This document shows positions 7,108-16,268 of a stretch of DNA of 39,148 bases, piece by piece. The notes under the pieces were generated by a model, which was not told the DNA's origin, searched no databases, and saw only the letters and a list, made by a program, of their open reading frames with translations. The stretch's first letter is position 1; every line of letters begins with the position of its first letter. The stretch covers positions 1-39,148 of the forward strand of contig JAEUIH010000069.1 in assembly GCA_016795105.1 (NCBI GenBank), in the 5' to 3' direction. Both the position numbers and the translations under genes were made by a program. This stretch comes from Planctomyces sp. GTDB lineage: Bacteria > Planctomycetota > Planctomycetia > Planctomycetales > Planctomycetaceae.

Positions 7108-7686
7108 ATGAAGATCGTGGTAGGGCTGGGAAATCCCGGTGCGGAATACTCCGGAACTCGGCACAATGTAGGTTATGATGTCATCCGTGAATTGATTCGG
7201 CGTTGGCAGCCGGGACGTTCTCAGATGAAGTATTCGTCAGAAATCTGGGAGATCGTATTGGGATCAGAAAAGGTCCTGCTGGTCTGCCCGTTGACGTATA
7301 TGAATCGGAGTGGAGATGCGGTTCAGCCGCTGATCCGCTTCTATCAGCTGCCAACCGCGGAAGTGGTTGTCATCTGTGATGATATGAACCTTCCTGCGGG
7401 ACGGCTTCGCTGGAGAGCGAACGGTTCAGCGGGTGGGCAGAAGGGATTGAGCGATATCATTCAGAAGCTCGGGACTGAAGACATACCGAGACTCAGAATG
7501 GGGATCGGACGTCCTCCGGGACGGATGGATGTAACGGCCTTTGTACTGGGTAAATTTCGGCCGGATGAAAAGGATTTGGCAGAGATTGCAGTACAAACGG
7601 CTGCTGATTCAGTGGAAATGTGGGTACGATCAGGAATCACGTCGGTCATGAATCAATTCAACCGATCAGCGGATTCCCCGGAATAG
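7108..7686 (+). CDS. pth: Peptidyl-tRNA hydrolase
   Basis: Cleaves peptidyl-tRNA released prematurely from ribosomes, recycling the tRNA. 192 residues, normal length for bacterial Pth. The substrate loop GLGNPG (6-11), catalytic H19 in GTRHNVGY, N66 in TYMNRSG and D91 in CDDMNLP match E. coli N10, H20, N68 and D93. The position of E. coli N114, in the usual GGHNG loop, reads GGQKG here, giving K112. It follows rplY by nine bases and is likely in one transcript with it. No good Shine-Dalgarno precedes the ATG, which suggests coupling to rplY translation. Confidence 0.95.
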   Translation: MKIVVGLGNPGAEYSGTRHNVGYDVIRELIRRWQPGRSQMKYSSEIWEIVLGSEKVLLVCPLTYMNRSGDAVQPLIRFYQLPTAEVVVICDDMNLPAGRLRWRANGSAGGQKGLSDIIQKLGTEDIPRLRMGIGRPPGRMDVTAFVLGKFRPDEKDLAEIAVQTAADSVEMWVRSGITSVMNQFNRSADSPE

Positions 7687-7821
7687 TGGCCAGTTGGTGA
7701 AGACATTTGCCTCTGAATCTGGTCAGAATTGAAGTTGTCGACGGAAACATGTCTTCGGAATGTGGATGTCGAATGTGTTTGGTCTGCCTTTGAATGAATT
7801 TTTGAACGTACGTTCGGGAGC

Positions 7822-8268
7822 ATGAGTTCGGTGTCGGTCGCAGAAACAAAACCGGTTCGGGAAAACCTTTACGAAGGCATGTTCCTCGTTGACAGTGGAA
7901 AGTTTGCAACAGATCCGGACGGGGTCATTGCGGACATTATGGCCGTCCTGAAGCGAGCAGGTGCGACAGTTGTTGCCCATCGCCCATGGCAGGATGGCAA
8001 GCTGGCCTACGAGATCAACGGCATGAAAAAGGGCCTTCATTATATCGTCTGCTTCACCATGCCAGGTGCCGGCATGAAGACACTGGTTCGCCAGAGTCAG
8101 TTGAGCGAGACGATTATCCGTCAGATGGTCATTAAGCACCCACAGGAAATCTTCGACGCAACCGTCGGTGCTATTTCCGGGAACGCGATGACCGAGCCTG
8201 TGGATATCTCTGCTCCTCCTGAACCCGAAGATGTCGATACCGATATCCCGGATGACGATCAGGATTAG
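7822..8268 (+). CDS. rpsF: Small ribosomal subunit protein bS6
   Basis: 148 residues. The bS6 fold is recognisable in YEGMFLVDSGKF near the N-terminus and GLHYIVCFTMPGAG in the third strand, with an acidic tail (PPEPEDVDTDIPDDDQD) as in other bS6 proteins. A 13-residue N-terminal extension precedes the conserved start. GGGAG lies a few bases before the ATG. The 135-base gap after pth may hold a promoter, and ssb follows 44 bases later. bS6 normally pairs with bS18 in the 30S platform, but rpsR is not in this block. Confidence 0.93.
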   Translation: MSSVSVAETKPVRENLYEGMFLVDSGKFATDPDGVIADIMAVLKRAGATVVAHRPWQDGKLAYEINGMKKGLHYIVCFTMPGAGMKTLVRQSQLSETIIRQMVIKHPQEIFDATVGAISGNAMTEPVDISAPPEPEDVDTDIPDDDQD

Positions 8269-8312
8269 TATTCTCCAGTCTGCTTTTCGTCTTTTTCTCC
8301 TCGGAGCCCCTC

Positions 8313-8891
8313 ATGGCCTCGTTCAACAAAGTCATTCTCGTGGGAAATCTCACCCGCGACCCGGAGGTCCGTTATACAACGGGCGGCACGGCAGTGACTG
8401 AACTTGGCCTCGCGGTCAGTCGTCAGTGGACGGATCGAGGTTCGAACGAGCGAAAAGAAGAAACGACTTTCGTTGATGTGACGTTATGGGGTCGTACTGC
8501 GGAGATCGCCGGAGAGTATCTTGCAAAAGGACGTCCGGTACTCATCGAAGGGCGACTTCAGCTCGATCAATGGGAAGATAAAGAAACCGGACAAAAACGC
8601 TCCAAGCTCAAAGTCGTCGGAGAAACTCTTCAGCTGCTGGGCAGCCGAGGTGACGGCGGAGCTGGTGGCAGTTCCGGGTCGCACCAGGGCAGCGGCGGCC
8701 AGACGGCCTCTCCAGGTGCTGGTGCAGCAAACACCGGTGGTGTACGAAGCAACCAGGGTGGCTCCTGGAACGCTCCACGCCCACAGACGCCACCAACCTA
8801 CGACGACTTCAGCGGCGGCGGTCGAACTCCCGATCAGTCGTTCTATGATGATATGCCGCCTGCCGGTGGCAATGATGATGTTCCATTTTGA
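8313..8891 (+). CDS. ssb: Single-stranded DNA-binding protein
   Basis: 192 residues. The OB-fold begins MASFNKVILVGNLTRDPEVR and continues through FVDVTLWGRTAE and GRPVLIEGRLQLDQW; residues from about 110 on form a G/S/Q-rich disordered linker, and the acidic tip DDVPF at the C-terminus is the docking peptide for replication and repair partners. Position between rpsF and rplI is the usual one. It coats single-stranded DNA in replication, and here dnaB lies two genes downstream. Confidence 0.96.
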   Translation: MASFNKVILVGNLTRDPEVRYTTGGTAVTELGLAVSRQWTDRGSNERKEETTFVDVTLWGRTAEIAGEYLAKGRPVLIEGRLQLDQWEDKETGQKRSKLKVVGETLQLLGSRGDGGAGGSSGSHQGSGGQTASPGAGAANTGGVRSNQGGSWNAPRPQTPPTYDDFSGGGRTPDQSFYDDMPPAGGNDDVPF

Positions 8892-8954
8892 TAGTGAATG
8901 TTCTTATCCGCAGCTTAGTGCTCTTGTGTGTTCGAGTTAAGGAAACGTGTTTCG

Positions 8955-9446
8955 ATGTCTGGTCAAGCTACTACCGGTTCTTCTCGCTCCGTCGAGGTCC
9001 TGCTGGTTCATGACGTGGAAAACCTGGGACGCCGCGGCGAGATTGTGCGAGTAAAGCCAGGTTATGCTCGCAATTTCCTTCTGCCACAGGGTCGCGCGAC
9101 AGTCGCTACGGTCCAGAACAAGCGGATGGTCGAACGCCATAAAGAACGACTTGCCGCAATTGAACAGGATCGAGTCAAGTCATACATCAAAATCGCAGAC
9201 TCTGTCAGCAAATACAGCGCAACGATCGAAGCACATGCAACCGCCGACAACCACCTCTACGGTTCGGTTGTTGCTCGCGACATCAGCGAAGCTCTCAAGG
9301 CCGCTGGACACCCGGTTGAAGCTGAACACGTTCGCCTCGAAGGCCCAATCAAAGAGCTGGGCATGTACACTGTGAAACTCAAGTTTCACGAAAAGGTGCA
9401 GACCGAAGTCAAGGTCTGGGTCGTGCCCTCAGCAACCAGCGGCTAA
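8955..9446 (+). CDS. rplI: Large ribosomal subunit protein bL9
   Basis: 163 residues; the usual length is about 149, the surplus being a short N-terminal extension (SGQATTGSSRS). The N-terminal domain with the bL9 signature is visible in VENLGRRGEIVRVKPGYARN followed by FLLPQGRA, then the connecting helix and the C-terminal domain (HLYGSVVARDISEAL). ATG 8955 is preceded by AAGGA about 12 bases upstream; a GTG at 8928 is less likely. The gene follows ssb with 63 bases between them, too little for rpsR. A terminator follows. Confidence 0.95.
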   Translation: MSGQATTGSSRSVEVLLVHDVENLGRRGEIVRVKPGYARNFLLPQGRATVATVQNKRMVERHKERLAAIEQDRVKSYIKIADSVSKYSATIEAHATADNHLYGSVVARDISEALKAAGHPVEAEHVRLEGPIKELGMYTVKLKFHEKVQTEVKVWVVPSATSG

Positions 9447-9507
9447 TCGATTTACAGAATCGACGAGTCTGCAATTGAAGTACGCTATCACGTGAGTATT
9501 CTGCGAA

Positions 9508-9537
9508 CCTCAGACGGTCTTCCGTCTGAGGTTTTTT
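9508..9537 (+). terminator. Rho-independent terminator between rplI and dnaB
   Basis: CCTCAGACGG (9508-9517), loop TCTT, CCGTCTGAGG (9522-9531), then six T residues (9532-9537). The stem is perfect over 10 bp. It ends the ribosomal part of the block; dnaB begins 31 bases later, so either read-through or a promoter in the stem region supplies dnaB. Confidence 0.92.
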
Positions 9538-9568
9538 GTTCACTGGTCACTCGCACCGGAGGCGTTTC

Positions 9569-10987
9569 ATGGCACAGTCGTCTCGAAAAAAACCACGGTC
9601 CGGAAATCGATCCGACGACCGCCCTGGAGAAATGGGAATCGGCGAAGATCGGCTGCGAGTCCCGCCACAGAATCTCGATGCGGAACGAGGAGTATTGGGC
9701 AGTATTCTGTTGATGAACGAAGCGATTGATGAAATCGGAGAATCGCTGAGGCCGGATCACTTTTACAGCGACGCCAATCAAAAGATCTTCACAGCGATTC
9801 AGTCACTTTATGAAGATGGTGTTCGAGGTATTGACGCTATTACATTGGCCGAAGAACTAGTCCGCCGGAACGAATTTGAACAGATCGGAGGCGCCACATA
9901 CCTGGCTGAAATTCTCGAGTCTGTACCACATGCGGCTCACGTTCGCTACTACGCTAACATTGTTCGCCAGAAGTGGATGCTTCGCACTCTCATCTTCACC
10001 TGCACGGACATCCTCACCGAAAGTTATTCCGCCTCAGAAGACGTTGAAGACCTCCTGCAGTCCGCCGAAAAAAAAATCTTCGGCATCATGGAAGAACAGT
10101 CAACCGGAGGAAAGATTGCAATCAGCGATATCCTGCTGGAGACCTTCAATCGGCTGGACGAACGCATGCAGAAGTCCGGAGATGTGACCGGGATCACCAC
10201 CGGATTTTCGGACCTCGATCATCAAACGACCGGTTTCCAGCCAACAGAACTGATCATTCTGGCCGCTCGTCCGAGTATGGGAAAGACGGCCTTCGTCTGT
10301 AACGTAGCCGAGGCAGTTGCCAGAAAGTCGGGGAAGGGCGTGCTGCTGTTCAGTCTTGAACAGTCCAACCTTGAACTCGCAGAACGTTTCCTGGCGATTA
10401 CAGCCCGCATCAATGGTCATGACCTGCGTGCAGGGAATCTGTCAGAACAACAGCGAGACATGTTGTACCAGGCATCTGACGACCTGTCCCGTCTGCCGTT
10501 ATTTATCGACGACAAACCGGGGCGCACCATGGCGCAGGTCGCTGCGCTCGCAAGGCGGCAGCACCGTAAGGCGCCTTTGGGGGTCATCATTATTGACTAC
10601 CTGCAGCTCATTGAACCAGATGAAAAGAATGCACCCCGAGAACAGCAGATTGCCCAGATCTCAAGGCGCCTGAAGTTTCTCGCCAAGGAACTCAAGGTCC
10701 CCGTAATTGCACTGGCTCAGCTGAATCGTGGTGTGGAACTTCGAGAAGACAAACGACCTCGCCTCGCCGACCTTCGAGAAAGCGGTGCCATCGAACAGGA
10801 CGCTGACATGGTGATGTTTCTGCATCGCCCGGATGCGTACGACCCTGAAGATCGACCAGGCGAAGCAGAAATTATTGTCGCCAAACATCGAAGTGGCCCG
10901 ACCGGAATCGTCAAGCTGACATGGCGCCGTGAATACATGCGATTTGAGAACTACAGTCCCATCGCAGACATTGATATCAACATCTGA
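9569..10987 (+). CDS. dnaB: Replicative DNA helicase DnaB
   Basis: Hexameric 5'-3' helicase of the replication fork. 472 residues. A basic, probably flexible leader (about 30 residues) precedes the N-terminal domain (PPQNLDAERGVLGSILLMNE). The RecA-like C-terminal domain has Walker A in ARPSMGKT, Walker B in VIIIDYLQLIE and the terminal motifs QLNRGVE, LADLRESGAIEQDADMV and HRSGPTG. Start ATG 9569 has GGAGG six bases upstream, much better than the upstream in-frame TTG. No intein interrupts the Walker A region. Confidence 0.97.
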   Translation: MAQSSRKKPRSGNRSDDRPGEMGIGEDRLRVPPQNLDAERGVLGSILLMNEAIDEIGESLRPDHFYSDANQKIFTAIQSLYEDGVRGIDAITLAEELVRRNEFEQIGGATYLAEILESVPHAAHVRYYANIVRQKWMLRTLIFTCTDILTESYSASEDVEDLLQSAEKKIFGIMEEQSTGGKIAISDILLETFNRLDERMQKSGDVTGITTGFSDLDHQTTGFQPTELIILAARPSMGKTAFVCNVAEAVARKSGKGVLLFSLEQSNLELAERFLAITARINGHDLRAGNLSEQQRDMLYQASDDLSRLPLFIDDKPGRTMAQVAALARRQHRKAPLGVIIIDYLQLIEPDEKNAPREQQIAQISRRLKFLAKELKVPVIALAQLNRGVELREDKRPRLADLRESGAIEQDADMVMFLHRPDAYDPEDRPGEAEIIVAKHRSGPTGIVKLTWRREYMRFENYSPIADIDINI

Positions 10988-11047
10988 AGATACCAATACC
11001 CCCCGCGACTCGCTCGGTCGCCAAAAGCCTGGATCGGAGAACATGCT

Positions 11048-11677
11048 GTGCAGGGATTCATCGACGCTCTGAATGATTTGATCACGGATCACTGGACCAA
11101 GTTCGTGACCGCAGCCGCGTTCACATTGCTGGGCTGGCTGGTTGCCAGATACCGAGCTCAGCGAGAATGGGCAAAACGCGAATTCTTCACTCGGCTCAAT
11201 ACCTCTCTGACCTCGATCGTGGATGGCACTCTCAGGATTCGAACACTGAGCGAGAAAGAATGTATCGAAGTCTTTCTCAACAAGGTCGCCGTGGATCGAC
11301 TGATCAGCACTGCTCAGCAGACAACTAAAGAGAACCCTCTGATTCCAATCCCCAAAGATGACAGCTGGTTCTATCTCAACTCAGTGCTGAACGAAATCTC
11401 AGAACAGTTTGCTCAGGGACTTCTGAGACGCGAAGCCGGTAAGCCAGTGGATTCAATTCGCTGCCTGATCTGTCTGACCAACGAGTGTGATGGCGATATC
11501 CGAACTCGCAAAATCCGAGCCATGGTGATTCGCAAAGAGCTTCTGCTCAATCTTCCGGAGAATCAGCCGGCACTCGAAAGCCCGAACCATGCTATCCGCT
11601 GGAGAACGCTTCATCAGATGCAGAAAGCCTATCTGTCCGATCCATGGAGATTTATTGAGGCGGAGATCGTTCTGTAG
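11048..11677 (+). CDS. Membrane-anchored protein of unknown function
   Basis: 209 residues from a GTG start that has GGAG eight bases upstream. One N-terminal membrane segment (about residues 18-35, FVTAAAFTLLGWLVARY) is followed by a charged stretch (RAQREWAKREFFTRLN) and a soluble helical domain, probably cytoplasmic given the positive charges after the segment. A Cys pair stands in RCLICLTNECDGDIRTRKIR. No recognised domain. It lies 60 bases after dnaB on the same strand and 65 bases before the haem protein gene, but nothing ties it to either. Confidence 0.7.
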   Translation: MQGFIDALNDLITDHWTKFVTAAAFTLLGWLVARYRAQREWAKREFFTRLNTSLTSIVDGTLRIRTLSEKECIEVFLNKVAVDRLISTAQQTTKENPLIPIPKDDSWFYLNSVLNEISEQFAQGLLRREAGKPVDSIRCLICLTNECDGDIRTRKIRAMVIRKELLLNLPENQPALESPNHAIRWRTLHQMQKAYLSDPWRFIEAEIVL

Positions 11678-11742
11678 ACGAGAGGACATCGGAAGGAATA
11701 CGATACCTTCTTCAACCCCCTCCTCATGGAAAGTCCCTCCGT

Positions 11743-14700
11743 ATGACTCTGAAGTTCCCCCGCCACATTCTGCCGCTATTCCTGATTCTCACAATAAGTG
11801 CCCCGGCTCTTGCGTTTGACAACTGGAAACAAATTGTCGAGATACAGCCTGCCCTTGAACGTGGGGCCAGTACCGTCGCGAATCCGAAGGCGACACCTGC
11901 TGTTGAAGACCGACTATTTTCTTCCGGAGCTGCACCGAAGTGGATCTGGGGCGACAACAACGACGCCTCGTATGTCCTTTCAAAGTCGATTGAACTCAGC
12001 TCGGTAAAGGCAGCTCGCCTGAAAGCATCCTGCGACAACGTAGGCGCCATCTACATCAACGGCAAGCGAGTGGCAGGAAGTTCAGAATGGCAGGAGCCAA
12101 TGGATGCCACCGTCACTTCATCGCTGAAAACCGGCAGGAATATCATCGAAGCAGAAGTCTCGAACGAAGGCGGTATTGCGGCATTTGTATTCAAACTGGT
12201 TGTGATCCCCGAGAACGGATCGCCAGTTGAGCTCGTCTCAGATGAAACCTGGATGGTCGCAACGAAACGCGACGAGCCATCGACGGTCGCTGCCTCGGGG
12301 CGTGGTGACTATGGCGGTGGCCCATGGGGACCCGTCTTTGACAATGCCGCGATGCCAGGCAGAGTCCCTGCGGGCGTCTTTGAAACACTTCCGGAGTATC
12401 AGGTCGAAAAGTTGTTTACCGTCCCTCGCGATGTACTCGGTTCCTGGGTGTGCATTGCCTTCGACAACAAGGGCAGACTGCTTGCCAGCGATCAGGGCGA
12501 CCTGGGAATCTGTCGCATTACGGTCCCTCGCGCGAGTACAGATTCTTCGAATTCCGAGTCTGAAACCGTTGTTGAGCGTCTGGATTTTTCAAAGTGCCAG
12601 TTTCAGCCTTCGGGTGCTCAGGGAATGTTATGGGCCTTCGATTCTCTGTATCTTTCAGTGAACGGTGGACCAGGCAGTGGTTTATACAGAGCAAAAGATC
12701 TTGATGGGGACGATCAGTTTGATGAATGCGTTCGACTGAAGGAGTTTGCCGGAGGGGGAGAGCATGGACCGCATTCGATTCGACTCTCTCCTGACGGCAA
12801 GCGAATCTTTGTAATTGCCGGCAACCATACTCTGCCTCCATTCAAAGCCGGAGAGGAAGCCAATGATCCCGGCTTCACAAGTCGTGTCCCGACAGTCTGG
12901 AATGAAGATCATCTGCTGAAACGAATGTGGGATGCGAATGGGCATGCAGTTGGAATTCTCGCCCCAGGCGGATGGATCGCAAGCACTGACCCGGATGGCA
13001 AGTCGTGGGACATCTGGTCGATCGGCTATCGAAACCCGTATGATATGGCCTTCAATGCCGATGGAGAGTTGTTTGCATATGATGCTGACATGGAGTGGGA
13101 TGTCGGAACACCGTGGTACCGGCCGACACGAGTAGTCCACGCCACCAGCGGTAGCGAGTTTGGCTGGCGCAGCGGAAGCGGCAAGTGGCCAGTGTATTAC
13201 CAGGACAGCCTGCCTCAGTTGGTCAACATCGGCCCGGGATCACCCGTTGGTGTTGATTTTGGTTATGGACTCAGCTTTCCGGGAAAGTACCAGAAGTGTC
13301 TTTATATCTGTGACTGGACGTTCGGTACCATGTACGCAATTCACATGGAGCCTCATCAAAGCACGTATACAGCCACCAAAGAAGAGTTTCTCTCCAGAAC
13401 ACCATTGCCACTGACGGATGTTGCAGCGGGACCGGATGGGCTGCTGTACTTTTCAATTGGTGGACGTGGTACTCAGTCCGAGTTATTCCGTGTCCGATAC
13501 ATTGGTGAACAGGATACGTCACCGACCAATGCTCATGAAGAAGCCGGTAGTGCGGAACGAGCAAACAGAAAGAAGATTGAAGAATTTCACGCGGTAGCAG
13601 CAGCTGATGCAAGGCCCGCAGAACTATCAACCCCAGACTTAATTTCGGCTCTGGATGGAAACGATCGACAGGCAGTGATGTCCGCGATGCGAGCCATTCA
13701 GTTTACGGAATCGGACAAACTGAAAGGAAAGAACCTCCCGCTGAATGCAGAGCTTCGACTCCTGACAGCAATGGTTACGCAAACTCCGGCCTTCGTGACT
13801 CCGGTTGCTGCAGAACCTGAAAAAGATGCATCAAAGAAGGTTGAAGTTCCTGAGAAGATTGCAGTACTGCGAACTCGGGTGAATGAGTTTCTCAGAGCTA
13901 ATGCATTCAACGCCATGAGCACGCCGCAAAAACTGGAAACGCTGAGACTTGTTTCGCTGGCGGGAACTCGACTGGGAATGCAGACCGACGACATTGATGC
14001 CGGATTTCGAGATCAGTGTGCTCTGCAGTTTCCGAGTGACGACGCATGGCTCAATCGAGAGCTCTGCCAGATGCTTGTCTATCTGAAATCACCTGGAATT
14101 GCCGCAAAAGTCACCACACTCATGGCCCAGCAATCAACTCCGACAGTGACCGATGACATGCAGGACTTGTTGGCTCGAAATCGGGGCTACGGTGGAGCGA
14201 TCGCTGCCTCGCTGGCCAATGCACCCGATCAACAGCAAACCTGGTATGCATTCTGTCTTCGAAACCTGAAGGATGGCTGGACGATGGAAGATCGTAAGCT
14301 CTACTTTTCATGGTTCGAAAGAGCACACCAGTGGCAGGGCGGAGCGAGTTATCATGGCTTTCTTCGCAATATTGAACAGGAAGCATATGAGAACGCGAGT
14401 GAAAAGGAACGGCTGTTGATTGAAGCCAGTGGTGCCAGAAAGCCATATGCACCGCCGGAACTGCCAAAGCCTGCTGGACCAGGGAAGGAATGGACACTTG
14501 AAGAAGTTCGAACAATGGCAGAAAGCGGGCTTAAGGACCGCAACTTTGAGAATGGTCAAATGATGTTTGCAGCAACTCGCTGCGTTCTTTGCCACCGATT
14601 TGCCGGTGAGGGAGGTGCCACCGGGCCTGATCTGACTCAGCTTGCCGGCCGCTTCAATCTCAAAGACCTTACCGAGGCCATTCTGGACCCCAGCAAAGTC

Positions 14701-14985
14701 ATCAGCGACCAGTATCGCGGAAGCACTGTTGTCACAACTTCGGGCAGTACAATCAGTGGTCGTATTGTGGCTGATCACGGCGATTCGATCACCGTCCTGA
14801 CAAATCCTGAAGACAGTACAAAGGTCACGGAGATTCAGAAATCCGAGATTGAAGAACTCTTGCCGTCTTCAGTGTCGATCATGCCGAATGGACTGCTGAA
14901 GCCACTCAACCAGGACGAAGTACTTGACCTGCTCGCATACCTGCTGTCTCGAGGAGATCGCGGTAACGGGATGTTCAGCCGATAG
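11743..14985 (+). CDS. Secreted PVC-type membrane-bound dehydrogenase with haem domain
   Basis: 1080 residues with a signal peptide (MTLKFPRHILPLFLILTISA, cleavage near ALA, residue 24). Order of regions: a beta-sandwich carbohydrate-binding-like segment (about 65-160, WIWGDNNDASYVLSKS, GAIYINGKRVAG); a six-bladed propeller dehydrogenase domain of the Pirellula/Verrucomicrobium type (about 220-590; IAFDNKGRLLASDQG, GPHSIRLSPDGKRIF, WSIGYRNPYDMAFNADGELF, DVAAGPDGLLYFS); a helical HEAT-like part; and a C-terminal cytochrome-like domain with one CxxCH motif (C947, C950, H951) and GGATGPDLTQLAGRF. Such proteins are multiplied in planctomycetes and thought to oxidise sugars or alcohols outside the cytoplasm, passing electrons to the haem; the substrate is unknown. 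Confidence 0.9.
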   Translation: MTLKFPRHILPLFLILTISAPALAFDNWKQIVEIQPALERGASTVANPKATPAVEDRLFSSGAAPKWIWGDNNDASYVLSKSIELSSVKAARLKASCDNVGAIYINGKRVAGSSEWQEPMDATVTSSLKTGRNIIEAEVSNEGGIAAFVFKLVVIPENGSPVELVSDETWMVATKRDEPSTVAASGRGDYGGGPWGPVFDNAAMPGRVPAGVFETLPEYQVEKLFTVPRDVLGSWVCIAFDNKGRLLASDQGDLGICRITVPRASTDSSNSESETVVERLDFSKCQFQPSGAQGMLWAFDSLYLSVNGGPGSGLYRAKDLDGDDQFDECVRLKEFAGGGEHGPHSIRLSPDGKRIFVIAGNHTLPPFKAGEEANDPGFTSRVPTVWNEDHLLKRMWDANGHAVGILAPGGWIASTDPDGKSWDIWSIGYRNPYDMAFNADGELFAYDADMEWDVGTPWYRPTRVVHATSGSEFGWRSGSGKWPVYYQDSLPQLVNIGPGSPVGVDFGYGLSFPGKYQKCLYICDWTFGTMYAIHMEPHQSTYTATKEEFLSRTPLPLTDVAAGPDGLLYFSIGGRGTQSELFRVRYIGEQDTSPTNAHEEAGSAERANRKKIEEFHAVAAADARPAELSTPDLISALDGNDRQAVMSAMRAIQFTESDKLKGKNLPLNAELRLLTAMVTQTPAFVTPVAAEPEKDASKKVEVPEKIAVLRTRVNEFLRANAFNAMSTPQKLETLRLVSLAGTRLGMQTDDIDAGFRDQCALQFPSDDAWLNRELCQMLVYLKSPGIAAKVTTLMAQQSTPTVTDDMQDLLARNRGYGGAIAASLANAPDQQQTWYAFCLRNLKDGWTMEDRKLYFSWFERAHQWQGGASYHGFLRNIEQEAYENASEKERLLIEASGARKPYAPPELPKPAGPGKEWTLEEVRTMAESGLKDRNFENGQMMFAATRCVLCHRFAGEGGATGPDLTQLAGRFNLKDLTEAILDPSKVISDQYRGSTVVTTSGSTISGRIVADHGDSITVLTNPEDSTKVTEIQKSEIEELLPSSVSIMPNGLLKPLNQDEVLDLLAYLLSRGDRGNGMFSR

Positions 14986-14988
14986 TGA

Positions 14989-16005
14989 TCAGGTGTCTTT
15001 TTCGGCAGCTTTCTGAAGTTCCTTCAGATGCAGGCCGGATTGCTGAAGGAAGTACATCCCGAGGGCAGTCACCGGGATGTACATACTCATGTGGTAGTAG
15101 AGTGAAGCGCCCAGCACGAGAGACTCTATGTTGGGAATCTCAGCCGCGTTTCCCTGCGACCTCATGCTGATCTGAAAGCACATCTGAATCACGCCGAAGT
15201 ATCCTGGGGTTGATGGAATTGTAACTCCGAACGCCGTTACGCCGGTCACGACGAGTCCGGTTGCCGGAGTCACGGGAATCCCAAAAGCACGCAGAGCCAC
15301 GTAGGCAATCAGGCCATTTAGAAACCACTGAATCAGAGACGTGACGGCAATCACAAAAACTCTTGAACCGCTGCGCAGTGCTGAGAGACCGGATGCTCCG
15401 CTTCGCAGCATTCCAACGACTTTTTCGGTGAGTGACTTTGGCACAAACGGCAGCCATTCGCACGTCAGCGTTACCAACTTCAGAAACCAGTCTGTCCAAA
15501 TCAGATAAATCACGACGCAGAAAACGACAAAGACCGCACCGCCGCCAACGACCAACGCGCTTTTCTGGTAGCTTTCCGGGAGGTCATCGGAAAATGCGAG
15601 CCCCAGACCAAACAGTGCGAGAATTGCCAGTACGTCAAAAATGCGTTCGAGAACAACGGTTGACAGAACCGCGCTGACTGGAGCTCCATAACGTCGACGG
15701 ATGACAAACACGCGAATGAATTCGCCAAGATGGGCGGGCAGAATATTGTTGGCAGCAAAGCCAATCAGCAAAGGACCGAACAGTTCGCGCGTCGTCACCG
15801 GCAGAAACGGGGACATCAGCCATTTCCAGCGAATGGCCTTCAGCCAATAAAAAGCGAACAACAAAGCCAGCATCAGGGGCAGTGTGAAATAGTTGGCCTG
15901 CAGAAACCCGGCCTTTAATTCCTCCGCCTCGACGCCGCGAAACGACAGTGCGAAGCACGCAACCGATATGATAATCCCAATAATCAGGATGAGCGTGCGT
16001 TTCAT
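14989..16005 (-). CDS. Lysylphosphatidylglycerol synthase TM-region / YbhN-like membrane protein
   Basis: 338 residues with about eight membrane segments. The family of the flippase part of MprF and of UPF0104 proteins is recognised by RWKWLMSPF, then GFAANNILPAHLGEFIRVFV in the second third and the later GVTIPSTPGYFGVIQ motif. No cytoplasmic aminoacyl-transferase domain is present, so it is a stand-alone membrane part, probably lipid- or polyprenol-related; the substrate is not known. The ATG at 16005 has AGGTGA seven bases upstream; a GTG at 16014 is an alternative. It is convergent with the haem protein gene: only three bases separate the two stop codons. Confidence 0.85.
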   Translation of the reverse strand: MKRTLILIIGIIISVACFALSFRGVEAEELKAGFLQANYFTLPLMLALLFAFYWLKAIRWKWLMSPFLPVTTRELFGPLLIGFAANNILPAHLGEFIRVFVIRRRYGAPVSAVLSTVVLERIFDVLAILALFGLGLAFSDDLPESYQKSALVVGGGAVFVVFCVVIYLIWTDWFLKLVTLTCEWLPFVPKSLTEKVVGMLRSGASGLSALRSGSRVFVIAVTSLIQWFLNGLIAYVALRAFGIPVTPATGLVVTGVTAFGVTIPSTPGYFGVIQMCFQISMRSQGNAAEIPNIESLVLGASLYYHMSMYIPVTALGMYFLQQSGLHLKELQKAAEKDT

Positions 16006-16268
16006 GTTGATCACCTGGGGAGAAAATCAATTCCGTCCTGCGAGAGTTCTTCCGTTTCACGGGACCTGGAAGCTTAAACCACAAAGCCCTGATTCTATGA
16101 GGATTGGCCTGATTCAAAGTGGTGATCGAGTGGTTCGAGGGTCGCAAATTACGGAAATGCTGGTCATAATGACTCTTCGTTGGAGCCGTTGACACTGATT
16201 CGTTCGCTACAGTCGGTTCGAACTGCTCTATTTGCTGGCCTGATCGCTCTAACAGGAGAACGTACGAG

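Noticed and set aside
16189-16213. Promoter with perfect TTGACA before the aldehyde dehydrogenase gene
   Set aside because: No acceptable -10 box at 16-19 bases; the nearest TACAGT is only 13 bases away.
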